DNA of 64,000 nt, from the NCBI RefSeq assembly GCF_001424425.1, contig NZ_LMPT01000022.1:264858-328857 (forward strand). Reading direction: 5' to 3'. A program made the position numbers and the translations under genes. This document shows positions 44,017 through 54,796 of this stretch, piece after piece. The notes under the pieces are model-generated. The model saw nothing but the letters and a program-made list of their open reading frames with translations. It was not told the DNA's origin and ran no database searches. This DNA is from Acidovorax sp. Leaf191. GTDB taxonomy: Bacteria; Pseudomonadota; Gammaproteobacteria; Burkholderiales; Burkholderiaceae_C. The number at the start of each line of letters is the position of its first letter. The stretch's first letter is position 1.

Positions 44017-45711
44017 ATGAGCTCCGAACCAGAAAAGCCGCCCATCACTGGATCCACAGCGCCCGAGGTGTCGCTGATAGGGTCGAATGTGAACACCATC
44101 ACTGACCACTCCAGCGACATCTTTTTCACTGCCATCGAAACCACGCGCATGCCCATGCTCGTGACGGACCCCCGGCAACCCGACAACCCCATCGTGTTCG
44201 CCAACCGCGCATTCCTGTCGATGAGCGGCTACTCGCGCGAAGAAATCGTGGGCTCCAACTGCCGTTTTCTCCAGGGCCCCGGCACCGACCGCACCACGGT
44301 GGCATCGCTGCGGCAAGCGATTGCGGACCGCACCGAGATCACCACGGAAATCCTGAACTACCGCAAGGACGGCACCTCCTTCTGGAATGCGCTGTACATA
44401 TCGCCGGTCTACAACAAGGACAAGGAACTCGTCTACTTCTTCGCATCGCAACTGGACGTGAGCCGGCGCCGCGACGCGGAGCAGGCCTTGGCCCAGGCGC
44501 AGAAGATGGAAGCCCTCGGGCAGTTGACGGGGGGCATATCGCACGACTTCAACAACCTGCTGCAGGTGATCTCCGGCCACCTGGAAATCCTCAAGCGCCG
44601 TGTGAAGACCCACAAAGGCGACGAAGCAGTGCTGGCAAGCGCCGACAGCGCCGTGGCGGCTGTCAAGAAAGCCTCGACGTTGACCCAGCAACTGCTCGCT
44701 TTCGCGCGCAAGCAGCGCCTGGAGGGCCGGCCCATCAACCTGAATACGGCGGCCGAAAACATCCGCAGCCTGATCGAGGACACCGTGGACGGCGGCATCG
44801 CGCTGCAGATGGACCTGGCGCCTGACCTGGCCAACTGCCAGGTGGACCCCACGCAACTTGAACTGGCCATCCTCAACATCATCACCAACGCGCGCGATGC
44901 GATGCCGCACGGCGGCCAGGTGTCCGTGTCCACCTCCAATGTGCAGGTCACCGGGGCCGACGTGACCGCGTTCGGAGGCCTGCGGCCCGGAGCCTACGTG
45001 TCGATGACCATCACCGACACGGGGGAAGGCATCCCGCCCGAGCTCATCAAGCAGGTGGTCAACCCCTTCTTCACCACCAAGCCCGAAGGCAAGGGCACGG
45101 GCCTGGGGTTGTCGATGGTGTATGGCTTTGCCAAGCAGTCCGGCGGCACGGTCAACCTTTATTCAGAAGTCGGCATCGGAACGACGGTGCGGCTGTACTT
45201 TCCGGCCACCACCCAGGCATCCAGCTACCGCGAAAGCCGCGACGACGAGTCGTCCGAGCGCGGCGGCTCCGAGAAAATCCTGGTGGTGGACGACCGCCGA
45301 GAGGTCGCCGACCTGGCGGGCGCCATGCTGGAGAGCCTGGGCTACAGCGTCCACATCGAGACCGATGCCGCCACTGCGCTGGCGTGGATCGGAGAGCCCG
45401 GCAGCGACACCAGGCCGGACATGGTGTTCTCGGACGTGTTGATGCCAGGGGGCATGAACGGCTTCATGCTGGCGCGCGAACTGCGCAGGCGCCACCCCCA
45501 GATCGCCATCCTGCTCACCACAGGGTATGCCGGCGACGGGAACATGACGGACGACATCGAGGGTGTCGAGTTCGACATCCTGAAGAAGCCCTACGGCATG
45601 AAAGACCTGGCCCGGCGCGTGCGGCTGACGTTGGACGGCCACACCGGTGCGCGGGTGAAGTCACAGGCGCCCAGAGTGCGCCCGGCCAACGAGGGCCCGG
45701 CGACGGAATAA
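44017..45711 (+). CDS. LOV-domain (blue light) hybrid histidine kinase
   Basis: 564 residues. The LOV domain (40-150) carries GSNCRFLQG with the adduct-forming Cys82, plus NYRKDGTSFWNALYISP and FFASQLDVS, the flavin-binding Asn/Gln set. HisKA (ALGQLTGGISHDFNNLLQ), HATPase ([13 protein letters not shown]) and a C-terminal receiver (Asp in MVFSDVLMPGGMNG) follow. It should sense blue light through FMN in the cytoplasm. It is divergent from the stressosome operon across 264 bp and has no cognate regulator beside it. Confidence 0.92.
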   Translation: MSSEPEKPPITGSTAPEVSLIGSNVNTITDHSSDIFFTAIETTRMPMLVTDPRQPDNPIVFANRAFLSMSGYSREEIVGSNCRFLQGPGTDRTTVASLRQAIADRTEITTEILNYRKDGTSFWNALYISPVYNKDKELVYFFASQLDVSRRRDAEQALAQAQKMEALGQLTGGISHDFNNLLQVISGHLEILKRRVKTHKGDEAVLASADSAVAAVKKASTLTQQLLAFARKQRLEGRPINLNTAAENIRSLIEDTVDGGIALQMDLAPDLANCQVDPTQLELAILNIITNARDAMPHGGQVSVSTSNVQVTGADVTAFGGLRPGAYVSMTITDTGEGIPPELIKQVVNPFFTTKPEGKGTGLGLSMVYGFAKQSGGTVNLYSEVGIGTTVRLYFPATTQASSYRESRDDESSERGGSEKILVVDDRREVADLAGAMLESLGYSVHIETDAATALAWIGEPGSDTRPDMVFSDVLMPGGMNGFMLARELRRRHPQIAILLTTGYAGDGNMTDDIEGVEFDILKKPYGMKDLARRVRLTLDGHTGARVKSQAPRVRPANEGPATE

Positions 45712-45785
45712 AGGAACAGCCGACCTGCAGCAGCCGGCCAAGACTCGGCGACGCGCACAGGCCGCTCGCGTCGGCACGGCAAAAA

Positions 45786-46850
45786 TCAGCAATGTGACTG
45801 ACTGAGGTCGCCATGCCCATCATGCGCAGCAGCGGTGCGGTGGCCGTTGAGTCCGAGCTTGGCCAGCAGCTGCACGTCGGCATCGACGTCCGGATTGCCG
45901 GTGACCAGCAGCTTGTCGCCGTAGAAGATGGAATTGGCACCCGCCAGAAAGCACAGCGCCTGCACGGCCTCGCCCATCTGCTGGCGGCCCGCCGACAGGC
46001 GCACGCGCGCCTTGGGCATGGTGATGCGCGCCACGGCGATCATCCGCACGAAGTCCAGCGGGTCGATGGGCTCGCTGTCTGCCAGCGGCGTGCCCGGCAC
46101 CCGCACCAGGCTGTTGATGGGCACGGACTCGGGGTACGGGTTCAGGTTGGCCAGTTGCGCGATCAGGCCTGCACGGTGCACGGGCGCTTCACCCATCCCC
46201 ACAATGCCGCCGCAGCACACGCTGATGCCGGCGCCGCGCACGTTTTGCAGGGTGTCCAACCGGTCCTGGTAGGCGCGGGTGCTGACGACATCGGTGTAGT
46301 ACTCGGGTGCGGTGTCCAGGTTGTGGTTGTAGTAGTCGAGCCCGGCATCCTTCAGGGCGTGCGCCTGGTGGGCTTCCAGCATGCCCAGCGTGGCGCAGGT
46401 CTGCAGGCCCAGGTCCTTCACGGCCGTGATCAGCTCGCTCATCTTCTCGATGTCACGGTCCTTGGGCGCTCGCCAGGCCGCTCCCATGCAAAAACGGGTG
46501 GCGCCCGCATCCTTGGCGGCCTGCGCGGCGCGCACCACCTCGTCCACCTCCATGAGCTTTTGCGCCTTCACGCCGGTGTCGAACTCGGCCGCCTGCGGGC
46601 AATAGCCGCAGTTCTCAGGGCAGCCGCCGGTCTTGACCGACAGCAGCGTGGCCAGTTCGATATCGCCTGCGGGCCAATGCTGCCGGTGCACCGTCTGCGC
46701 TTCGAACAGCAGGTCCATCAGCGGCTTGTCGAGCAGCGCCTGGATGGCTTCGAGCGACCAGACGCCCTTCTGAGCGGCTGGCGGGGTGCGACGGTGCACC
46801 TGCACCGTGGTGTGCGAGGACGACTTCGGCGTAGCGGCAAGGGTAGACAT
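45786..46850 (-). CDS. bioB: Biotin synthase
   Basis: 354 residues. The radical-SAM cluster is [12 protein letters not shown] (Cys77, Cys81, Cys84). Further conserved segments are [16 protein letters not shown] and RLSAGR. It inserts sulfur into dethiobiotin. ATG 46850 is chosen because the upstream frame (to 46931) is not conserved-looking and the first 30 residues are already a non-conserved tail. It stands alone; the biotin-dependent carboxylase genes lie 3 kb away. Confidence 0.95.
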   Translation of the reverse strand: MSTLAATPKSSSHTTVQVHRRTPPAAQKGVWSLEAIQALLDKPLMDLLFEAQTVHRQHWPAGDIELATLLSVKTGGCPENCGYCPQAAEFDTGVKAQKLMEVDEVVRAAQAAKDAGATRFCMGAAWRAPKDRDIEKMSELITAVKDLGLQTCATLGMLEAHQAHALKDAGLDYYNHNLDTAPEYYTDVVSTRAYQDRLDTLQNVRGAGISVCCGGIVGMGEAPVHRAGLIAQLANLNPYPESVPINSLVRVPGTPLADSEPIDPLDFVRMIAVARITMPKARVRLSAGRQQMGEAVQALCFLAGANSIFYGDKLLVTGNPDVDADVQLLAKLGLNGHRTAAAHDGHGDLSQSHC

Positions 46851-47307
46851 CGAGTGGTTTCCTTTCTGGACGTCCGCAGAACACCATGTGGCACAAGGGT
46901 GACCCCAGGTTTTTCTGCAAAAGGTGGTCAAGCCTGACGCCCACGGTGTCGACGGGCCATCGGGCTGCGAGTGAGAGCGGATTCTGGAGGAGAAAAAGGT
47001 GCGGATGATTCCCCTGTGGTCACAAAAAGTGCCAACCCGGAGAGTGCGCTAACGCCGCCCAATGCGCAGATCCTGTTGGCGTCTGTAGCCTGCAAATCCC
47101 CGGCATTTGAGCTGCGTTGAAAGCAGGGAATTTCTTGATGCGCGTGGCGCTGCGTAACGTGCGCTCTTCTGACGCGATCTGCCGTGGATACGGACCACGA
47201 ACCTGCTGAAATTGAACGGAGTTGCCGAGTGATCGCATCCAAGCCGGCGGCTCACCGTTGGGTTGTGATGGCGCGGTGGGTCTGGCTCCGTGGCTATGAT
47301 CGAACCC
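46851..47307. other. Intergenic region, promoter of bioB
   Basis: 457 bp between divergent genes. Open frames here have no recognisable domains. GGAGGAGAAAAAGGTG (about 46987) looks like a ribosome site on the plus strand but no convincing gene follows. No riboswitch structure was recognised. Confidence 0.45.
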
Positions 47308-47751
47308 ATGAAATTCATCCGTGCTGCCACCCTGGGCCTCGCGCTGTTCGCTGCGGCCCTCCCGTCCCAAGCGGGCATCTACTCGGACGACATGGCCAAG
47401 TGCCTTGTCTCCTCCACCACCGATGCCGATCGCACCATGCTCGTACGCTGGATCTTTGCAACGACTGCGCTGCACCCCGATTTGGCGACCATTGCCTCGG
47501 TGACGTCAGCTCAGCGAGATGCCATGAACCAGGACGCGGCGAAGCTGCTGGAAAGACTGCTCACCGTCACCTGCCGCCAGCAGACGAAGGAGGCCCTCAA
47601 GAACGAAGGGAACATAGCGCTGCAGCAGAGTTTTCAGGTGCTGGGGCAAGTGGCGATGCGATCAATGATGACCAATCCTGCAGTGGCGCGCGGTTTTGAA
47701 AGTCTCGGCAAGCATCTGGACGAAAAGAAAATGCAGGATCTTTCCAAGTAA
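47308..47751 (+). CDS. Exported hypothetical protein
   Basis: 147 residues. The signal peptide is MKFIRAATLGLALFAAALPS, cleaved after SQA. The mature protein is helical with two Cys (in AKCLVSS and LTVTCRQQ) that could form a disulfide. ATG 47308 begins the signal peptide; an in-frame start at 47290 is possible. It is convergent with the propionate operon. Function unknown. Confidence 0.7.
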   Translation: MKFIRAATLGLALFAAALPSQAGIYSDDMAKCLVSSTTDADRTMLVRWIFATTALHPDLATIASVTSAQRDAMNQDAAKLLERLLTVTCRQQTKEALKNEGNIALQQSFQVLGQVAMRSMMTNPAVARGFESLGKHLDEKKMQDLSK

Positions 47752-47831
47752 CTGCGTGCGCCGCGCAAAAACGGCGCAGTGAACGCCCCTCGGAGTGCGC
47801 CGTCCATAGCGCACCCATCAGGACTGCGGCC

Positions 47832-48269
47832 TCAGCGCCGCACCAACTCTTCCAATGCCTGGCGGATGGCCTGGGGTTTGTCGTTGTCGCCCTCAAACGC
47901 ACTGCAGCTCGGGGCGTAGAGCTGTTCGCGCCCCCTGGCGCCCACCACCGCATAGGCTTTCTCGCAGTCGCACCGCAGTTGCGCCAGTGTCTGCTGCGTC
48001 CTGACATTCCTCACACGGGCGACCCAGCAGCTGTCCGCGCAGCCGCAAGACCGGTACTCCAGCACCTCGCCCGAGTGTGCCCATTCCAACGGATAAGTGC
48101 CCGAGCCGCCCGCAGCCACCGCCAGACCGGATGCGCTGGCAACAGCCGCGGCCAGCGCAATGGCGACCAGGCCGGGGAGGTTTTTCACCTTTCGCAGGCT
48201 GCCCAAGGCGCGGGTGGTACCCACAGGCAGCCGCCATCGCGGTGGGCATCTGACCGCCATGGGTTGCAT
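47832..48269 (-). CDS. Cys-rich exported hypothetical protein
   Basis: 145 residues from ATG 48269, or 118 from a GTG at 48188. A hydrophobic signal segment (LPGLVAIALAAAVASASGLA) precedes a small domain with six Cys, four of them paired closely (YRSCGCADSCW, LRCDCEK). It might bind metal or hold disulfides in the periplasm. It is last in the propionyl-CoA operon, 7 bp after the VOC gene; a role in that pathway is not evident. Confidence 0.6.
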   Translation of the reverse strand: MQPMAVRCPPRWRLPVGTTRALGSLRKVKNLPGLVAIALAAAVASASGLAVAAGGSGTYPLEWAHSGEVLEYRSCGCADSCWVARVRNVRTQQTLAQLRCDCEKAYAVVGARGREQLYAPSCSAFEGDNDKPQAIRQALEELVRR

Positions 48270-48276
48270 GGATGGT

Positions 48277-48747
48277 TCAGCCCAGGGCCGCGATCACGTC
48301 GGCGGGTGCCTGCACCAGTTCGATGAGCACACCCTCGCCCGCAATCGGAAACTCGTCATTGCTCTTGGGGTGCAAAAAGGTGATGTCGTAGCCCGCCGCC
48401 CCCTTGCGAATTCCGCCTGGTGCAAACCGCACTCCCTGGGCGGTGAGCCACTCCACCGCCTGGGGCAGGTCGTCGATCCACAGGCCGATGTGGTTGAGCG
48501 GCGTGGTGTGCACTGCCGGCTTCTTGTCGATGTCCAGCGGCTGCATGATGTCCACCTCCACCTTCCAGGGCCCCTGCCCCATCGCCAGGATGTCTTCGTC
48601 GACGTTCTCGCGTTCGCTCTGGAAGGTGCCGGTCTGTTCCAGGCCGAGCATGTCCACCCACAGGGTTTTCATGCGCTGCTTGTCGGTACCGCCGATGGCG
48701 ACTTGCTGGATGCCCAGCACTTTGAAGGGGCGTGTGGAAATGGTCAT
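48277..48747 (-). CDS. VOC-family protein, probable methylmalonyl-CoA epimerase
   Basis: 156 residues. The C-terminal segment ITFLHPKS followed by [10 protein letters not shown] and the central [11 protein letters not shown] match methylmalonyl-CoA epimerases. His86 and Glu143 correspond to metal ligands, but the N-terminal His ligand is Gln15 here. Lying in one operon with propionyl-CoA carboxylase and methylmalonyl-CoA mutase, it fills the epimerase step (S to R methylmalonyl-CoA) that is otherwise missing. A different VOC activity is possible because of the ligand change. Confidence 0.65.
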   Translation of the reverse strand: MTISTRPFKVLGIQQVAIGGTDKQRMKTLWVDMLGLEQTGTFQSERENVDEDILAMGQGPWKVEVDIMQPLDIDKKPAVHTTPLNHIGLWIDDLPQAVEWLTAQGVRFAPGGIRKGAAGYDITFLHPKSNDEFPIAGEGVLIELVQAPADVIAALG

Positions 48748-48784
48748 GGGCCGGTCTACCTCTTTGCAATCTTGTGAAAACGTG

Positions 48785-49642
48785 TCACACCTCGCGCAGC
48801 AACCAGCTGCTGGCCATGGCGAAATACTCGCGCAGCCAGGCGTTGTAGCGGATGTAGAGCGGTGTGGGTGCAGCCACCGGAATGGCCTGCGTGAAGCCCA
48901 TCTTGCGGGCGATGCGCTGGGCGCGCACGGTGTGGAAGTCGCTGGTCACGACGGCCAGGGCCGAGTCCAGGCCCACGCCCTGCGCCTGCATCAGCGGCAG
49001 GCTGTACTGCAGGTTCAGCTCGGTGCTGGTGCTGCGCTCTTCTTGCAGGATGCGGCCCGGCGCCATGCCCTGCTCGCGCAGGTAGTTGCCCATGACCTGA
49101 CCTTCACTCAGGGTCTCGCCAAAGTCCACGCCCCCGGACACCACCACCCACGCCTGCGGATGCAGGGTCGCCAGTTCGCGCGCCTTGTCCAGGCGCGCGC
49201 GCAGCGCGGGCGACGGCTGTGCACGGGGTGTGCCGCTGCCCAGTACCACGATCGCCTTCAAGGGCGCAGCATGGGCAGCGCCCTCGAACTGGCGCACCTG
49301 CTGCGCGAGCCAGGCCCAGAACACCGCTACGCTGATGACCCACACGGCCATCAGCAGCCAGCCTGCGCGCCAGATCAGCCGACCCCAGCGCCTGCCTGAC
49401 AGCCAGGCCTGAACCCGGTGCCACGACAGCGCCAGCGCACACAGCGCCAGGCCCAGCACGCCCGGCAAGGTCACCCCGAGCATGAAGAAGCCTTGGCCCA
49501 TGAGCGCCAGCGCATCGGCCAGCAGCACGACACCTGCCAGCAAGCTGGCTGCGCGCGCCCAAGGCCAGCGGCGCTGGGAGCCGGTGAGACGCCCCGTGTG
49601 CAGGCCTAAAGGGGTCCGCGTGGTCGATGCCGCCTGGGTCAA
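48785..49642 (-). CDS. YdcF/SanA-family (DUF218) membrane protein
   Basis: 285 residues. Three hydrophobic segments (about 30-125) precede a DUF218 domain: [35 protein letters not shown] and [11 protein letters not shown]. The family is linked to envelope integrity in enterobacteria. The start is a TTG at 49642 overlapping the pccA stop (TTGA); no better start was seen. It is translationally coupled to pccA, though a metabolic link is unclear. Confidence 0.75.
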   Translation of the reverse strand: MTQAASTTRTPLGLHTGRLTGSQRRWPWARAASLLAGVVLLADALALMGQGFFMLGVTLPGVLGLALCALALSWHRVQAWLSGRRWGRLIWRAGWLLMAVWVISVAVFWAWLAQQVRQFEGAAHAAPLKAIVVLGSGTPRAQPSPALRARLDKARELATLHPQAWVVVSGGVDFGETLSEGQVMGNYLREQGMAPGRILQEERSTSTELNLQYSLPLMQAQGVGLDSALAVVTSDFHTVRAQRIARKMGFTQAIPVAAPTPLYIRYNAWLREYFAMASSWLLREV

Positions 49643-51687
49643 GCGAACTCCAGAATGACTTGGTCCACCGCCAGCGACTCACCCTTGCCGGCCATCACCT
49701 TGCCCACCACTCCGTCCTGTGCGGCAAACAGGATGTTCTCCATCTTCATGGCTTCAATGACCGCCAGCTTTTCGCCGGCCTGTACCTTCTGGCCGGGCTG
49801 CACCGCCACATCCACCAGCAGGCCGGGCATGGGCGACAGCAAAAACTTGGACAGATCCGGCGGTGCCTTGAAGGGCATCAGCTGGTGCAGGCGTGCCCCC
49901 AGCGGCGACAGCACGACGGCGTCGATCTGCGTGCCGTTGTGCGCAATGCGCAGCGCCAGCGGGTTCTTGCCAGCGCCCCGCTCCACCTGCGCAGTGAAGC
50001 CCACGCCGTTGCACTGGCCCTGCACGCGGATCTGGCCCAGCGTGGCGGCGCTACTAATTTGATAGCTGTTGCCGCTTACTGCCACGACGCTGGAGCCGGA
50101 TTTGTCCTGAAAATCGGTCACCGACACCGCGTGGTGTTCGTTCTGGCCCTCGGCACCCATCACCACCACCACGAACTGCTCGCCCACCTTCACCTCGTGC
50201 CCCGCCAGTTGCCCGCTGATGCCGGAGGCCCGCGCGCGGTAGCGGCGGTTCATGAACGCAGCCAGCGCCACCAGGAACAGCGGATCTTCGTGCGGCACGT
50301 CTTCGGCATGAAAGCCCTTGCCGTAGTGCTCGGCGATGAAGCCGGTGTTGAACTCGCCCGTCACGAATTTCGGGTGGGCCAGCAGGGCGGCCTGAAAGGG
50401 GATGTTGCTGCTGATGCCGCGGATCACGAAGCCGTTGAGCGCCGCGCGCATCTTGGCAATGGCGTGGTTGCGGTCGGTGCCGTGCACGATGAGCTTGGCG
50501 ATCATCGAGTCGTAGTACATCGGGATCTCGCCGCCTTCGTACACGCCCGTGTCCACACGCACACCGAGCTTCTTGTCGGTGTCGCCCTGGAACATGGTCT
50601 CCTCGGGCGGCTGAAAGCGCACCAGGCGGCCGGTGGAAGGCAAGAAGTTGCGGAACGGGTCTTCGGCGTTGATGCGGCACTCGATGGCCCAGCCGTCGCG
50701 TTTCACGTCGGCCTGGGTCAACGGCAGTTTTTCACCCGCAGCCACGCGGATCATCAGCTCCACCAGGTCCAGGCCGGTGATGCATTCCGTCACCGGGTGC
50801 TCCACCTGCAGGCGCGTGTTCATCTCGAGGAAGTAGAAGTCCTGGTCCTTGCCGACCACGAACTCCACCGTGCCGGCCGACTGGTACTTGACCGCCTTGG
50901 CCAACTGCACCGCCTGCTCGCCCATGGCCTTGCGCGTGGCATCAGAGATGAAAGGCGATGGTGCCTCTTCGATCACCTTCTGGTGGCGGCGCTGGATGGA
51001 GCATTCGCGCTCGTTCAGGTAGATCACGTTGCCGTGGCTGTCGCCCAGCACCTGGATCTCGATGTGGCGCGGCTCCTGCACGAACTTCTCGATGAAGATG
51101 CGGTCATCGCCAAAGCTGTTGCGGGCCTCGTTCTGGCAGCTGGTGAAGCCTTCGAACGCTTCCTTGTCGTTGAAAGCCACGCGCAGGCCCTTGCCGCCGC
51201 CGCCGGCCGACGCCTTGATCATCACGGGGTAGCCGATGCCCTTGGCGATCTCCACCGCCTGCTCGGGGCCAGCAATGGCGTCGTTGTAGCCGGGGATGGT
51301 GTTGACCTGGGCCTCGTTGGCCAGCTTCTTGGACGCGATCTTGTCGCCCATGGCCGCGATCGAATGCGCCTTGGGGCCGATGAAGGCAATGCCCTCGTCC
51401 TCGCAGCGTTTGGCAAAGGCCTCGTTCTCCGACAGGAAACCGTAGCCGGGGTGGATGGCCTGCGCGCCGGTCTCTTTGGCGGCCGCGATGATCTTGTCGG
51501 CCAGCAGGTACGACTCGCGGCTGGGTGCGGCGCCGATGTGCACGGCCTCGTCGGCCAGCTTGACGTGGCGGGCCTCGCGGTCGGCGTCGGAGTAGACGGC
51601 GACGGTGGCGATGCCCATTTTCTTGGCCGTAGCGATGACCCTACACGCTATTTCGCCCCGATTCGCAATCAGGATTTTTGTGAACAT
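49639..51687 (-). CDS. pccA: Propionyl-CoA carboxylase alpha subunit (biotin carboxylase + BCCP)
   Basis: 682 residues. It has a biotin carboxylase (1-450: KILIANRGEIACRVI, ASAGGGGKGLRVA, EMNTRLQVEHPVTE), a transfer domain (about 455-600) and a biotinyl domain with EAMKMEN (Lys648). It carboxylates biotin with ATP and bicarbonate for PccB to use. Residues 529-547 are encoded by a copy of the interspersed repeat, read in frame. The operon order mutase, GNAT, meaB, pccB, PH protein, pccA supports propionyl-CoA as substrate. Confidence 0.92.
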   Translation of the reverse strand: MFTKILIANRGEIACRVIATAKKMGIATVAVYSDADREARHVKLADEAVHIGAAPSRESYLLADKIIAAAKETGAQAIHPGYGFLSENEAFAKRCEDEGIAFIGPKAHSIAAMGDKIASKKLANEAQVNTIPGYNDAIAGPEQAVEIAKGIGYPVMIKASAGGGGKGLRVAFNDKEAFEGFTSCQNEARNSFGDDRIFIEKFVQEPRHIEIQVLGDSHGNVIYLNERECSIQRRHQKVIEEAPSPFISDATRKAMGEQAVQLAKAVKYQSAGTVEFVVGKDQDFYFLEMNTRLQVEHPVTECITGLDLVELMIRVAAGEKLPLTQADVKRDGWAIECRINAEDPFRNFLPSTGRLVRFQPPEETMFQGDTDKKLGVRVDTGVYEGGEIPMYYDSMIAKLIVHGTDRNHAIAKMRAALNGFVIRGISSNIPFQAALLAHPKFVTGEFNTGFIAEHYGKGFHAEDVPHEDPLFLVALAAFMNRRYRARASGISGQLAGHEVKVGEQFVVVVMGAEGQNEHHAVSVTDFQDKSGSSVVAVSGNSYQISSAATLGQIRVQGQCNGVGFTAQVERGAGKNPLALRIAHNGTQIDAVVLSPLGARLHQLMPFKAPPDLSKFLLSPMPGLLVDVAVQPGQKVQAGEKLAVIEAMKMENILFAAQDGVVGKVMAGKGESLAVDQVILEFA
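50049..50103 (-). repeat. Interspersed repeat, copy C, inside pccA
   Basis: On the plus strand, starting near 50049, GCTACTAATTTGATAGCT and then CCGCTTACTGCC and GGAGCCGGATTT align with the reverse complement of copy A. It is read through in the pccA frame (residues 529-547, GSSVVAVSGNSYQISS) without a stop, in the transfer domain. Confidence 0.65.
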
Positions 51688-51708
51688 GACGAGTTCCTCA
51701 AAAGAAAT

Positions 51709-52170
51709 TCAAAAACCAGTAACTAGTACAGATGGGCAGCGCTCGCGCAGACCATCGATAAAGCGTTGCTTCTCGCGCGGCGATATCAGAATGCTGCGGC
51801 CTTGGCCGTAGCGGATGCGCAGTCGGTCCAGCGACAGCGCGGGCGAAGACGCCCAGCTGCGGGACGGCAACACCTCGCGCACGTCGCCGAGCGCAATGCG
51901 CCAGCGCAAGGGGCCACTGCGAACCAGCAGTTCCTCCGCGGTCAAGGTGTAGCTGGTGTCCAGCAGCAACCACAGCGGCAACACCAGCGTCAGAGCAAAC
52001 ACCACGGCGATCAGACTCAGCATTGTCTTGTCGTGCAACACCCCGGCATTGAACGCCAGCGGCACCACCGTCACCGCCACCGAGGTGATGGCAAACAGGC
52101 CCGCCAGCGGACCGATGGCCAGTAGCCAGGAGTCCACCCCGGAAGTGAAGAATGCGCGGGACTGGGCCAT
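51709..52170 (-). CDS. Membrane protein with bacterial PH-like domain
   Basis: 153 residues. Two transmembrane helices (15-38, 46-70) precede a short domain (SYTLTAEELLVRSGPLRWRI, IRYGQGRSILISPREKQRF) that resembles the bacterial PH domain (bPH, DUF1200) family. It lies between pccB and pccA, 24 bp from pccB and 21 bp from pccA, so it is in the same transcript. A scaffold or membrane-sensor role is guesswork. Confidence 0.65.
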   Translation of the reverse strand: MAQSRAFFTSGVDSWLLAIGPLAGLFAITSVAVTVVPLAFNAGVLHDKTMLSLIAVVFALTLVLPLWLLLDTSYTLTAEELLVRSGPLRWRIALGDVREVLPSRSWASSPALSLDRLRIRYGQGRSILISPREKQRFIDGLRERCPSVLVTGF

Positions 52171-52194
52171 GGCCTGACTTGTGGAGGCCAGCGT

Positions 52195-53727
<1,533 letters not shown>

Positions 53728-53773
53728 GGTCGTCCTTTGGTGAAATTTCGGTGAAATGGTCAGGGGAGCTGTT

Positions 53774-53828
53774 TGCTACTTATTTGATAGCTGGTGGCGC
53801 TTGGGGGGATTGCGCAAGCAGCAAATTT
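53774..53828 (-). repeat. Interspersed repeat, copy D, at the 3' end of meaB
   Basis: On the plus strand, from about 53775, GCTACTTATTTGATAGCTGG and then GGCGCTTGG and TGCGCAAGCAG align with copy C and with the reverse complement of copy A. The last codons of meaB (through PPAIK) and its TAA stop lie inside it. Confidence 0.75.
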
Positions 53829-54796
53829 CTGGCCGCAGTGGACGCAGCGATGCGCCCTGCGATCACATCGGCCTGCATCTGGGGCAGCAGCTCTTGCACG
53901 GCGGGGTGCTGGCGGAACGCGAGCTTGAGGCCCGCGTCGATGCGCTCCCACATCCAGGCGAGCGATTGTTTTTCGCGCCGCGCTGCCAAGCGGCCATTGG
54001 TCGATTGAATGTCGCGAAACAGCGCCACGGTGGTCCAGAAGGCATCCACCCCCTGCCCGAGCAAAGCGCTGATCTGCAGCACGCGGGGTTGCCACAACGC
54101 GCCGTGCGTCGCGTGGTCGGGGTTGCCGTGCATGCCGAGCAGGCGCAGGCTGGAGGTGATCTGCGCCTCGGCCCGCGTGGCGGCGTTCTTGTCGATGTCG
54201 GCCTTGTTGATGACGACCAGGTCGGCGATCTCCATCACGCCCTTCTTGATCGCTTGCAGGTCGTCGCCCGCGTTGGGCAACTGCATGAGCACGAACATGT
54301 CCGTCATGCCCGCCACGGCGATCTCGCTCTGGCCCACGCCCACGGTCTCGACGATGGCCACGTCGTAGCCCCCGGCCTCGCAGACCAGCATGGCCTCGCG
54401 GGTCTTCTCTGCCACGCCGCCCAGGGTGCCGCTCGATGGGCTGGGGCGGATGTAGGCCTTGTCGTGCACCGACAGGTGCTCCATGCGCGTCTTGTCGCCC
54501 AGAATGGAGCCGCCCGACACCGTGCTGGACGGGTCGATGGTGAGCACGGCCACGCGGTGGCCCAGGCCGATGAGGTACAGGCCGAGGGCCTCGATGAAGG
54601 TGGACTTGCCCACGCCGGGCACGCCGCTGATGCCCAGGCGGAAGGCTTGGCCGGTGTGGGGGAGCAGCGCGGTGAGCAGCTCGTCCGCCTGCGCGCGGTG
54701 GTCGGCGCGGGTGGATTCGAGCAGCGTGATGGCCTTGGACATGGCGCGGCGCTGCACCGGGCCAGGCTCGCCGGTCACGCCCTGGTACAAGTTCAT
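53780..54796 (-). CDS. meaB: Methylmalonyl-CoA mutase-associated GTPase MeaB
   Basis: 338 residues. The Walker A loop is GVPGVGKST (58-66). VAVLTIDPSSTVSGGSILGD, ETVGVGQSE and VINKADID are the MeaB switch and G4 motifs. It loads and protects adenosylcobalamin on the mutase. The ATG overlaps the stop of the GNAT gene (ATGA). The C-terminal tail after ASTAARNLL is encoded by repeat copy D and is therefore unlikely to be conserved. Confidence 0.94.
   Translation of the reverse strand: MNLYQGVTGEPGPVQRRAMSKAITLLESTRADHRAQADELLTALLPHTGQAFRLGISGVPGVGKSTFIEALGLYLIGLGHRVAVLTIDPSSTVSGGSILGDKTRMEHLSVHDKAYIRPSPSSGTLGGVAEKTREAMLVCEAGGYDVAIVETVGVGQSEIAVAGMTDMFVLMQLPNAGDDLQAIKKGVMEIADLVVINKADIDKNAATRAEAQITSSLRLLGMHGNPDHATHGALWQPRVLQISALLGQGVDAFWTTVALFRDIQSTNGRLAARREKQSLAWMWERIDAGLKLAFRQHPAVQELLPQMQADVIAGRIAASTAARNLLLAQSPQAPPAIK

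Noticed and set aside
49627-51726. A 699-codon open frame on the plus strand opposite pccA
   Set aside because: Antisense shadow with no recognisable motif; pccA is unambiguous.
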